64,000 bases of DNA from Agarophyton chilense (Eukaryota; Rhodophyta; Florideophyceae; Gracilariales; Gracilariaceae). The stretch covers positions 806,001-870,000 of the forward strand of contig JARGXX010000095.1 of the NCBI GenBank assembly GCA_030374765.1. Direction: 5' to 3'. This document shows, in pieces, positions 11,032-20,332 of the stretch (its first letter is position 1; the number at the start of each line of letters is the position of its first letter). The notes beneath the pieces were generated by a model. That model was not told the DNA's origin. It saw nothing but the letters and a program-made list of their open reading frames with translations, and searched no databases. A program made the translations under genes and the position numbers.

Positions 11032-12399
11032 ATGGGTAAAACCGGAACAAAGCGGAAGCGAAAGGAGCGTGAAACTCGCACTGCAGCCGAGGTGGACGAA
11101 GGGAAACGGTATGCGGCAACAGAACAGAAGCTACTTGGAACTAGCGTGACGAAAGATGCGGCAGACGAATCAATCTTTGTTATCGATAGAAAAGGAAACT
11201 CAAAGGGAAAATTGGATCAGCAATTTCGAGGCCAAGCCGTGCAACAAAGAAGGGCGGCGAAACGGGCCCGGCGCCAAGCTCCGAAGCAAAGGAAATCTGA
11301 AGCAGGCGTTAGACCCGCCGAAGCTGATGCGGAACTCATCACGTTCGTTGGTAGGAAAAAGAAGGATTTAATAAGTCCGGTCGAGAGACAAATATTGGCC
11401 AAGAAGAAATTCGACAAACCAGAAGGTCACGTTGGGAACAGGAGTTCCGCAGTCCGGGAAATGTTACGAAAGAAAGGTGAAAAGGCGGATGTCTGGGCTA
11501 CAGGTGACGAAGAAGATGCAGAAGCAGGTTTATTTGAAAAGAAGGGCACTTCAGAGAAGAGGAAAAGATTAGAGAAGAAGGTACATTCTCGTCACAGATC
11601 GGCAGCACCTATTGTACATCCTGATAGCGGTTTGAGCGTTAACCCAACCCACTCCGATCATCAAGATATACTTGGTGAAACAGTAGCATGTATTATACGG
11701 CATGACGATATGAGACGCTGGGATGAAAATATGATGAGCTACGACCCAGCTATTTTGCAAGAAAGCACAGAAGGCGAGGTTGCCGACACTGGAATGAAAC
11801 TGGACAACAGTGCGAATGAGTCCGATGACGAAAGTGAAGGTGATGCAGTGGTCATGACCCAGGGCGCACCGGAGCGTAAGACGAGAGCACAGCGGAACAA
11901 AGAGTCTCGGAAGCGCATTATGGCTGCCAATATAGCCAGAAAGAAGTCTGATGCGAAGCAGGTTAAAGATCTTGAGAACATAGAGAACCTAACGCGCCAG
12001 GCTGAAGAAGAGGCAGATAAACTAAGCGGAGTAACAAAGAAGAGATTGCGGAAAGAGAATCCTCCACCGCCTCGAAGTGCTTATGCACCAGTAAGGCGTA
12101 AGATATGTGGAGAATATGTTCGGAGTGAGAGGGTTCGCATCCCCGTGACTTTGAGCACAGAGCTTTCAGAAAGCATGCGAAACGTGAAGATGCCCAAAGC
12201 AAACCCACTTGTCCGTGACAGGTTTCTTAGCTTTGAGAGGAGAGGATTTATAGCACCTCCAAGGGTTTTGCCCAAGGAACTCCGCAGAATGGCTAGGGAC
12301 AAGCTTCGAGAGGAAAGAAAAGATAGAAGGAAACGAAAGGGGAGGGGGAGTGCGTCCGACCTTACGTTTTGGAGGAATGGGAAGAGGGCTGTGCTGTAG
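11032..12399 (+). CDS. NOP53: Ribosome biogenesis protein Nop53 (GLTSCR2/PICT1)
   Basis: This 455-residue, highly basic single-exon protein begins MGKTGTKRKRK. Nop53 is a nucleolar 60S assembly factor that binds 5.8S/25S rRNA and recruits the exosome helicase Mtr4 to trim the 7S pre-rRNA. Supporting features are an N-terminal SIFVIDRKG-type segment typical of the family, the central PIVHPDSGLSVNPTHSDHQ block (family consensus: V-P-G-S-YNP-HQ), Lys/Arg-rich helices and a C-terminal RRKRKGRG patch. The ATG at 11032 was chosen because the 25 upstream codons lack basic character and have no ATG. The 3' end converges on IPP isomerase. Confidence 0.88.
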   Translation: MGKTGTKRKRKERETRTAAEVDEGKRYAATEQKLLGTSVTKDAADESIFVIDRKGNSKGKLDQQFRGQAVQQRRAAKRARRQAPKQRKSEAGVRPAEADAELITFVGRKKKDLISPVERQILAKKKFDKPEGHVGNRSSAVREMLRKKGEKADVWATGDEEDAEAGLFEKKGTSEKRKRLEKKVHSRHRSAAPIVHPDSGLSVNPTHSDHQDILGETVACIIRHDDMRRWDENMMSYDPAILQESTEGEVADTGMKLDNSANESDDESEGDAVVMTQGAPERKTRAQRNKESRKRIMAANIARKKSDAKQVKDLENIENLTRQAEEEADKLSGVTKKRLRKENPPPPRSAYAPVRRKICGEYVRSERVRIPVTLSTELSESMRNVKMPKANPLVRDRFLSFERRGFIAPPRVLPKELRRMARDKLREERKDRRKRKGRGSASDLTFWRNGKRAVL

Positions 12400-12744
12400 A
12401 GCATTTACGCAGGTTGTAACAGTTCTTACAGCTCGGAAAAAGGCCATCACAGGTCATTCTGGTGGCAATGAACTGCTAAGGCTCATTCGATAAAGACATG
12501 GCGCTCCAATTCTTCCTGACACGCTGCCCCAGTTTGGGTGTTGGGCACCAGCCCAAGTTCTAACATTTTCGAGTTACTCTTTACCCGCCAGTGAAGAATC
12601 AGCTGCCGAGATGTGAGACAAGAGTCATCGTGTTTATAAAGGCACTTCTTACTACACAAGCTTGCTGCCATCCTCTCCAACAATAAAGGCCAGATATAAT
12701 TGCGAATCTCTACCCGACTCTATCGAGCCTAATACCGGTACGCC
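12400..12744. other. Convergent 3' intergenic region
   Basis: These 345 bp lie between the 3' ends of Nop53 and IPP isomerase. I see no gene or repeat in them. Confidence 0.5.
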
Positions 12745-13572
12745 TTAGCTCGTGAACTTGTGAATGTCGCGGTCTTGAACACCCCGCAGCCCTTCCACAC
12801 CACTTTTCATAACTATATCCCACCAAGACCAACCAAAGTTGTCCATTACCAGAGTGAACCATGGAGTTAGTTTTAAAGAATCAGATTTCTTTGCCTCGCC
12901 GAACATTCCATATAGTTCATTCTTGGTCACAAAACGCACATTCTGGACTTCGTTTGGTTGAGGTTGAACTTGTACGTCTTTCTGAACCACGAAGATGTAA
13001 TCCAGCTCATGTTCGCCCCATATCTTATCTTCACACTCTGATCGATAGTGAATCCGAGTCATAAACTGAAGATCTTCAGTTGACACTGCTCCTTTTCGAA
13101 CTCCTAACTCATGTGATAACTTCCTGATGGCTGCATGCTTCGCGCCCATCATAGCATCTCCCCCATCTTCTTCCCCAAGCTCCGAGGGATGGTACAGAGG
13201 ATGGGAACAAACAGTATTTGTCCAATAAGCAGGAAACGTCACTTTCTCATCTGCCCGCTGCTGCAGCAACATTCTCCCCTTGGTGTCGAACAAGAACATG
13301 GAGAAAGCCCGGTGTAGAGGAAGATCTTTCTCGACAAGATGGGCGTCCTTTTTGCACATACTACCAAGTACGTTATCAGATTCGTCTACTAAGATAACCT
13401 CTTCCGCCATTAGTCTAACTTGTTCAGGATCTGCTCGAGCAAGAACGTCTTCCTTTTTATTTACTCCACCGGAAGCCATAGTTGCATGGACAATTCTTGA
13501 ATGTGATGTCCCTGCCGAGCCCATCTTCCGGGAAAACAACCAATGCGCAAAGGGCAGAGTTGAACGAAGCAT
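12745..13572 (-). CDS. IDI1: Isopentenyl-diphosphate delta-isomerase
   Basis: This 275-residue type I (Nudix-fold) isomerase interconverts IPP and DMAPP, the C5 units for carotenoids, sterols and quinones. The active-site cysteine is in TNTVCSHPL (C122) and the acidic metal/acid site is in WGEHELDY (E187, E189). The Nudix-like helix around AIRKLSHELG is also present. The first about 45 residues are not conserved and contain several Met (M17, M32), compatible with an organelle transit peptide or alternative starts. The gene reads towards Nop53. The MEP-pathway gene dxr lies about 28 kb away in the same window, but the two are not physically linked as a cluster. Confidence 0.96.
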   Translation of the reverse strand: MLRSTLPFAHWLFSRKMGSAGTSHSRIVHATMASGGVNKKEDVLARADPEQVRLMAEEVILVDESDNVLGSMCKKDAHLVEKDLPLHRAFSMFLFDTKGRMLLQQRADEKVTFPAYWTNTVCSHPLYHPSELGEEDGGDAMMGAKHAAIRKLSHELGVRKGAVSTEDLQFMTRIHYRSECEDKIWGEHELDYIFVVQKDVQVQPQPNEVQNVRFVTKNELYGMFGEAKKSDSLKLTPWFTLVMDNFGWSWWDIVMKSGVEGLRGVQDRDIHKFTS

Positions 13573-14271
13573 CGTCGAAGTGGACAGTTTTCGTGACCTG
13601 AAACTGTTTCACATGTCAAAATAAACCCAGATCTGCAAAAATGGAATTGCTGTCTTGAGCGTCAAATGTCTTATAACTGTGTACAGACCAAGCGAAACAC
13701 CTTTAGCACATTGGAGGGAAGCTGGTTTGAATGGTTAGGATGAGCGAACGCTTGTTTTCCTGTGTGCCAGTTTGTGGAAATGCGTGTGTATCACTTATAT
13801 GGTTCAGTTCTGTCATTTCGAACCGTCTACAGTATCGAGCTTTGGTATGATTTCAGAGTTTGATCTTCGTAGTCTCCCTCATCGCCATCATATCCATGAG
13901 AGTTTGAGAATGATCATCACCACGCAATTTGCGCAGAAAGGACTGAATCGTCTTGCATTTGTTTGGTCTAATAGAGGGTCGAGGGAAATGAAGCTTTACA
14001 CATGTGCTCTGAGGTGCAGTCTCCCTTTCCCATTCGCCCTAATTTTCAACCACAGCGGTAAGAATAGCACCGAAGGCTAGAGAGAAGAACCGTGATGGTT
14101 GGCATTTTATCTCGAAAATGTCCTCCGTCTGCGTTCCTAGAGACCATCGCACGAGCAGTTCGCTTAACGGAACTTTAAATTCTGCGCGATCCTAACGCCA
14201 GGCGCAGAATGGTGGGATTCTCCGTTTGTTTGGCAAAGTGCGAAATTAATATTTACCACACTCCTTGGGCT
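13573..14271. other. Intergenic region with one short hairpin
   Basis: This 699-bp stretch lies upstream of IPP isomerase and downstream of the START-domain gene. It contains a perfect 9-bp inverted repeat (14179-14187 and 14202-14210, 14-nt loop) about 60 bp after the START gene stop codon. No coding frame is convincing. Confidence 0.5.
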
Positions 14272-15074
14272 TCAGTTCTTTGACTTTGAAACCTCGGTCG
14301 AACGCAGTCTTTTTCTTCTATTCAACAACGCAATGGATCGAAAACGCTTCAAATCTGCCAACAGTGTGCTCTCTACAAATCTTCCAACGAAATCGAAGTC
14401 AAATATTCTTGCAACGGCGCCTGGAACATCAAATTCTACAGCAAGAGTGAGTTTGCAACCACTGTCGTTCTTGGCATCACGGAACAACACACGACCACGA
14501 TTAGATAATCCAGTCTCACTCTTCCAGGCAATAATCTCGCCTGGTATCACTTGTGTGTTCCCTGTTTCAATTCAAGAAAAGTAGGCGGACCTCAATGTTA
14601 GGTAAAGTAGTATGTAAAAATTTTGAACTCGGCATTACGACTATTGAAAAACTTACGCGCCTGCCAAGATATGGTGATTCCTTGGGAAGCTAGCGTCCAT
14701 CTAGATACATCGCCGTCAATATCATCAACCACAACACTCTTCAACCATGGGGACCTTCTCGTCGCGGAAAGAAGAAAAGATGAGGGTGCAAAGTTAAAAT
14801 GTGACATGATATTCTATTTCGCTTGTGTGTTGACCTGTCAATAGACCTACCATTGGGGCATAGCTTCTAGGTCGGTGTAGTACTCGTATGCCTCCTCTCG
14901 AGGCATTTCAATCAAAACCTCAGCGGAGCGCTCAACCCAGACACATGACGGCGCCCTTCTCGCCGGTGTTGCAACAGTTACTGGTCTGATAGATGTCGAA
15001 GTTTGGGGAACAAACGATCGCTCGTTTCTGAGCTTTTGGAACGGGGTTGTCGGGATGAATGTGGTAGATTTCAT
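14272..15074 (-). CDS. START/SRPBCC (polyketide cyclase-like) protein, probably plastid (3 exons)
   Basis: Exons are 15074-14851, 14754-14657 and 14561-14272, encoding 203 residues. Both introns (96 and 95 bp) have GT-AG ends, and the second has a CTAAC branch point. Splicing rebuilds a continuous START/polyketide-cyclase fold: VWVERSAEVLIEMPREEAYEYYTDLEAMPQW-type start, then SPWLKSV, then a strand pair around IIAWKSETGL, and the long C-terminal helix AVARIFDFDFVGRFVE. Such proteins bind hydrophobic ligands; the plant and cyanobacterial versions are mostly of unknown function. The first 45 residues are Ser/Thr/Arg-rich like a plastid transit peptide. I chose the ATG at 15074 because the further upstream open frame starts without ATG. 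Confidence 0.82.
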
Positions 15075-16536
15075 GTCTTCAGCGTTTGGGCGTGTGGTGA
15101 GTATGAGCCTTTTGAATTCGTTGATAAGCTCTGTGGCGCGTGTGACGTTGATTGCAATCGAGCGGGTCGAGCGGTTCTGCGGCGCAGTTGTAAGCCAGAG
15201 GGCGTGAGCGGTGAGGGTTAGCAATCTACCAAGGGTAACCGGAAGCTGTGCGGCGTTGCGAGAATCCGAAGTACCAGGGAATAGTGAACGCGGTAGCAGC
15301 GGAGCTTGGGAAAATATGCAGAGAATTTCTCGGGCTGTGGTGCACTAGTTGAGCAGCCGTGCACGGTTTCTATCCGTGGTGCGAGGATGGCGAGCGCTAT
15401 GAGCGTTTCTCCCTTTCATTTTCGAGGGACTTGCATCAAGGCATCGCCCACGGCCTCACTGCTCGTTTCCTGTCGACAGCTCAAGCTCTGGCGCAGCCGT
15501 CCGAGATTGCGGACGGATGCGAGGTGTGTCCGTACCGCCCATGCTCCTTGATATGGTTGGTATCCTTCTAAGGCCCAATGAATGCTCGCCACTTGTTTAC
15601 TCGGATTCCGCCAGGTGAGAGTGTCTCACAAGGCGGTGTGTCAAGCTACGAGCCTCACTGGTATTTCGTCATCACCTACGGAAGCTCCGGAAAGCATGGA
15701 TCACGGGGGACGCAGGGCAGGCGATGAAACAGATGGAGGAAAGGGTTACCCAGCATGATTTATAGAAAAACCGGGAGCAATCTCATCCTGAAGCGAAGCC
15801 GTAATCTTCACTGAATGAGCCCATTGTCGTCTTGCTTAGCTCCGTTGCATGAACGAAAGAGTTTTTACAGTACTGGTGGAAAGCTTCTAGTAAATTGATA
15901 GACAGGTAGTCATCCAATCTTTGACACTTCGGACGATTACCCCTCCGATTACTTCAATATCTCGCCATGACGAACAAAACACAGACCGGGGTTCCCTTTA
16001 CAGAGTACCTCAATTTCAAAGTAAACATGATGAAACCTTCACGCGCATCGCGTTGCACAAGTATTCCACAACTTTTGAACTCATTCTCCGTCTCCTCACA
16101 AACGTACTCATGTACACAAATGTGAGCATAATGAACAATGCTTGACAGACGCGCATTTGTCGAGGGCGATTCTGAAACACTGGAGGTAACGTCTGTTGAC
16201 GAAAATTCTTCTTGAGGAACACTTGTCATGTATGGGTTGGCCAACAAGAAAACCGCAGCGGGCCACCCAGTGACGAATTGGCCCCGCCACAAACACGGCG
16301 CGTGCGGTTGCCAGAGTGTGCAGCGAGTGCAATTGGGCGACGTGTGGCGGACGTACCCCCTGTGCTTTTCGTTGTTGTCGATGAGCAGAACGCATTCTAT
16401 CTGCCCAAGTTACTTCACTTCACTTCCTTAGAAACATCGGGTTGCTCCGCTTCGCCCGTTGCGAACTCCATTTTAGTACAAGTCTGACTTCAACCTCAAG
16501 TGTTTCGGGCTGACTACACACACCGTACTTCACAGA
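15075..16536. other. Long intergenic region, no gene recognised
   Basis: This is the longest gene-free stretch of the gene island (about 1.46 kb), lying between two divergent genes. Short open frames on both strands are compositionally ordinary and match nothing I know. I see no tRNA B-box, repeat or conserved motif. Confidence 0.5.
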
Positions 16537-18768
16537 ATGGCGGCGTATCGTCGCGCTACCCTTGGTCTCAGACCTCTTAGTTTCATCTCGTCGACCTCAT
16601 TTCTTCAAACAAAGAAGCTCACATCAATTCCCTCATCCACAAGCAGCTCATCACGAAGGCTTTCATCACATAATCCAAAATCAAATACCTATCCGAGGGC
16701 TACTATAGCTCTCCCGCAGGTTTCTGCCGAAGAGGCTCTACAGCCGGCAGTCCGCATCGCACAAGTGTCGAACGTTGGCGGCGATGACCTTGGTCTTCCT
16801 CTCGAATTCGATCAAGATGCCATCGAAAAATACTGGAACAAACGCAGTACGGCGCTCACGAAGCGTTTGGCAGAGGTGACTGCAGTTTTCACGCCATGGA
16901 TTGTTCGAATATCTGCCGATGCCGCGAAGGGCACCCTGAAACAGAATGGAGCAAAGAGAGCTGCCGAGTTGAGGGACGTGCTCACAACCTTAGGACCTAC
17001 GTTCGTCAAACTGGGACAGGCCCTGTCTGTGCGCCCTGATATCATTGGTCCGGAAGCCATGAATGAGCTTCGTCTACTTTGCGATGCTGTACCCTCCTTT
17101 TCGAATGAGATTGCCTTTCAAATGATGGAACAAGAGTTGGGCCGTCCAGTGAATGAAGTCTACTCTGAGATTTCCGACAAACCGATAGCTGCTGCTTCGC
17201 TTGGACAAGTGTACAAAGCACGACTAAGGAGCAATGGAAAGGAGGTAGCTATCAAGGTCCAGCGTCCCGATATGTTGCGCAAAGTCAGCTTGGATCTGTA
17301 CTGTATGAAGAGAGTGGCTCGTCTCATAGAAGCGGTCCAAGGACAATTCACTGCGGCTCAAACGGACTACACCAGTCTGTTGTTGGAATGGTCGAAAGGT
17401 ACTTACAAGGAACTAGATTACGAAAATGAAGCCGAAAACTCACGAAGGTTTGCACGTCTGGTACAGGCTCGATTGCCTGATGTCTATGTGCCGAAAGTGT
17501 ACGATGAGTATACCAGTCGCAAGGTGCTCACTATGGAGTGGATAAACGGCAAAAAGCTGTCGGACTGCAATCCAGAGCAAATTAACGCTTTGGTGTCCAA
17601 GGGAGTGGAGTGCTTTTTGTTTCAACTTTTGTCCGCAGGCTTCTTCCATGCAGACCCACACACGGGAAATCTGATTCGCTTGGAGAACGGGCAACTGTGT
17701 GTTATTGACTTTGGTCTCATGGCTGTCATTGAGAAGGAAGAAATGGACGCGATGGTGGCAGCTATCGTTCACTTGGCGAACAGAGACTGGCCAAGGGTTA
17801 TCGAAGATTTTGTGGTTCTGAAGTTTCTGCCCGCAGATATTGATACGTCCAAAGTAGAACCTGTCATCGGGGCTATATTGGATCAAGCACTTGAAGGCGG
17901 TGGAGCGAATGCCATCAATTTTCAGTCTCTCTCCGAGGAGTTGGCTACAGTGACTTTTGACTTTCCCTTCTCAATTCCGCCAGCATTTGCTCTTCTATTA
18001 CGTGCTCTTTCGGTTTTAGAAGGTATCGCGTTGGTCGGCGATCCCGAATTTAAGCTGATCATGGAATCTTTCCCGTTTGTATCTCGCCTGATTATGACGG
18101 ATCGTAGTCCGGCTTTGCGCTCAGCTTTGAAGCAGATTTTGTACAAGGACGGCAGTTTCAGTCCGAAGCGACTTCGAGTTCTTCTTGATTCGTCTCAGGG
18201 CATCATCAACGAAGGTGATGCCTTCGTTGACTTTGACACAATGAGCAGCAATTCCAAAGTATCAAGAGATGCAATTGACTTTCTTTTTAGTGATGAAGGA
18301 TTTCTAATCCGTGAAATTCTTGTGGACGAACTGGCCAAAGGGATTGATGTGTATGTACGAGACTCATTCAATCGAACTGCAGGCTCTTTCGAACGATCTG
18401 TGCCCGCTCCATTCCGCGGGTTCCTTCGCGGACCGGCCCTGGTCGTTCCGCTGGTGCCCTTATCTCTCATGTTTGGAGCGGATCCCTTTTTCGCACTACC
18501 TCCCGTCGACAAATCAGAGAGAGCCTTTCTTGATAACCTTAGCGAAATCTCTGAATGGTTGGCTACTGATGCAGTTTCCTCTGGAATGTTGCGACCCAAC
18601 GTGATCCTTGAATTGCTTCCAGAAGTTCTCGCCAAGTCAACGATAATCGGGAGACAGGTTGCAGGTCGACTGAGCGAAACTTTTTTGAAGAGACTGTTTG
18701 ACGATCTTCTTCGTGCAAATGGCGAGATTGTTAACGGGCGTAGACGGATCACTCTTTCACGAAAGTGA
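16537..18768 (+). CDS. ABC1/UbiB-family atypical kinase, probably plastid (ABC1K)
   Basis: This 743-residue single-exon ABC1K protein contains the family signatures: KxGQ motif K158-L-G-Q161, an Ala-rich loop in place of the Gly loop (AAASLGQVYKA), the Lys of VAIKVQRP, the catalytic HADPHTGN loop starting at H371, and DFG at D391. These kinases control prenylquinone metabolism (plastoquinone, tocopherol) in plastoglobules or coenzyme Q in mitochondria. The Ser-rich, Arg-containing first 60 residues act as a targeting peptide. The long C-terminal region with a hydrophobic stretch around PALVVPLVPLSLMFG is similar to plastid ABC1K1/ABC1K3 types, but the exact subgroup needs a tree. The 3' end converges on uS2m. 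Confidence 0.92.
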   Translation: MAAYRRATLGLRPLSFISSTSFLQTKKLTSIPSSTSSSSRRLSSHNPKSNTYPRATIALPQVSAEEALQPAVRIAQVSNVGGDDLGLPLEFDQDAIEKYWNKRSTALTKRLAEVTAVFTPWIVRISADAAKGTLKQNGAKRAAELRDVLTTLGPTFVKLGQALSVRPDIIGPEAMNELRLLCDAVPSFSNEIAFQMMEQELGRPVNEVYSEISDKPIAAASLGQVYKARLRSNGKEVAIKVQRPDMLRKVSLDLYCMKRVARLIEAVQGQFTAAQTDYTSLLLEWSKGTYKELDYENEAENSRRFARLVQARLPDVYVPKVYDEYTSRKVLTMEWINGKKLSDCNPEQINALVSKGVECFLFQLLSAGFFHADPHTGNLIRLENGQLCVIDFGLMAVIEKEEMDAMVAAIVHLANRDWPRVIEDFVVLKFLPADIDTSKVEPVIGAILDQALEGGGANAINFQSLSEELATVTFDFPFSIPPAFALLLRALSVLEGIALVGDPEFKLIMESFPFVSRLIMTDRSPALRSALKQILYKDGSFSPKRLRVLLDSSQGIINEGDAFVDFDTMSSNSKVSRDAIDFLFSDEGFLIREILVDELAKGIDVYVRDSFNRTAGSFERSVPAPFRGFLRGPALVVPLVPLSLMFGADPFFALPPVDKSERAFLDNLSEISEWLATDAVSSGMLRPNVILELLPEVLAKSTIIGRQVAGRLSETFLKRLFDDLLRANGEIVNGRRRITLSRK

Positions 18769-18970
18769 GCGTCCGAAAGCGATCATTCTTAGTTTGTTCT
18801 ATAGTTGAGGCTCTTTGCACAGTAAAACACAATCATTAATCTTTCAATCTAGTCACTCTCTCGACTGCATACAAATAATAATTAGTTGGCGACCCGACTG
18901 TTCAGCTTGTGATGGAGGAAGTGTACAACGTGCTGGAGTACCAAAGTCAATTGTTTTGACATGTGTCCGC

Positions 18971-19741
18971 TTATCGCCCCCAGCCTCTCCTTTTTTGTGA
19001 CGATGGAAAGCTTGGTATCGGTACGGAAGGACGATTCAGCCTTCTCCCGCGAGCTCTCCCGTCCAGAATGGCAAGTCTCATGAGACTACAGTACAAATAA
19101 ATGGCATGAGCAGCGTCGTCATTTCCTGGTATGGGGTAAGTAAGGAGTTCCGGGTCGCAGTCTGAGTCAGCAACTCCCATTGTAGGGATGCCGCATAGCT
19201 TGGCTTCCTTCAGAGCCGGCAAATGCCTAATTGTGTCTAGGATGAATACACAGTCTGGAATTCTATAATCGAATCTCTCTGCTTGATTTGACATGATCGG
19301 GTTTGTAAGAGTACCACCCGTCCACCGAGCACCGCCGATCGTAAATGCACCGGCCTTCTTTGCCTGCTTTTCTACAATCTTGCTCTTTTGCAAATCCTTC
19401 GGTCCGAGCCAAAGAAACGTGCAGTCGTTCTCAGCCATATGAGACGCGGCGATCAGCGCACGGCGGAGCATGGTGGCAGTTTTGTCGAGATCTATTACAT
19501 GCATTCCGTTACGATGCCCAAGAAGATATGGTGCCATTTTCGGGTTCCAAAGCTTCGTTCTGTGACCCATATGGACGCGGGCATCCATAAGATCCTTCAC
19601 ACTGTATTGATGGAAAATTGAGTTGGCGCTTGAAGCGAGTTTTGGCGAAGACATCAAATCAGCCGCTGAAAGAGGACCTGAGGCGGAGGATACGGCGGAA
19701 GAAAACTGTCGCACGAGCTTCAGGGAGTGTTGAAAAGCCAT
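18971..19741 (-). CDS. MRPS2: Mitochondrial small-subunit ribosomal protein uS2m
   Basis: This 256-residue protein belongs to the bacterial S2 family (RpsB) and is part of the mitochondrial 30S-like subunit. Visible family blocks are KDLMDARVHMGHRTKLWNP, the MAPYLLGHRNGMHVIDLDKT segment, FLWLGPKD, ARWTGGTLTN, and PDCVFILD followed by PTMGVADSDCDP. The start MAFQHSLKLVRQFSS gives a good mitochondrial presequence. The frame continues upstream for about 100 codons without this character and was excluded. uS2 is encoded in the mitochondrial genome in some algae, so a nuclear copy with a presequence indicates gene transfer here. Confidence 0.93.
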   Translation of the reverse strand: MAFQHSLKLVRQFSSAVSSASGPLSAADLMSSPKLASSANSIFHQYSVKDLMDARVHMGHRTKLWNPKMAPYLLGHRNGMHVIDLDKTATMLRRALIAASHMAENDCTFLWLGPKDLQKSKIVEKQAKKAGAFTIGGARWTGGTLTNPIMSNQAERFDYRIPDCVFILDTIRHLPALKEAKLCGIPTMGVADSDCDPELLTYPIPGNDDAAHAIYLYCSLMRLAILDGRARGRRLNRPSVPIPSFPSSQKRRGWGR

Positions 19742-20332
19742 GGCGCTTCGCGGTTTTCGGATGCGGTATTCAGTAGTTAAAGTGTTTAATGATGGCCCTT
19801 CCCCTCTCGAATTCACACTTTGTGGTCGTGACTCGAGATGAATCAAAGGACACGAAACCGTCTTTAGGCCTGCTTGCAGCAGTTTTCGATGTGGTCGTTC
19901 TGCCTGGGTACATAAAACAAACAGAATTGGCGTGTTTCTTAACAATCTCAAATCACTCAAATCACTCAAATCATGAGTCAAGGTTGGCATCGCGCGAAGA
20001 TCTGCCCGGCAGCTAGTATTTACTACTGTAAAAACAATTTGTCCCATGCACAGTTAATGGAAAAAGTTAGGACTGCGTGACAGCGTGATGGCGCGCACCA
20101 CGCTGTCACATTGGTCGACATGCACGCTTAGCTGTAAAGTCATGCGAAAGCGATTGACCGAGAGTTGATGTCGTGTGGTGCTGCAATCTCCTTCAAAAAC
20201 CTTAATGGACGGCCCAGCATCATCGGCAGAAAATGAATTCATCCTCGACAGAAATTGGCTGAAGATCCCTCTTGATGCGGGGCCCTGCCGAACGGATGCG
20301 ATATCGAGTCCCAGGCCTACAAATTGCAGAGC
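19742..20332. other. Divergent intergenic region
   Basis: This 591-bp region lies between uS2m and CRY-DASH. It contains a short tandem AATCACTC-like repeat around 19951-19971. No gene is recognised. Confidence 0.5.

Noticed and set aside
12745..15074. Functional pairing of IPP isomerase and START-domain gene as a cluster
   Set aside because: They are only tandem on one strand with a 0.7-kb gap, and nothing shows co-regulation.
15225..16500. Several small open frames between START-domain and ABC1K genes
   Set aside because: Short, with no ATG-to-domain continuity and no splice-linked partner; ordinary noise for GC-balanced DNA.
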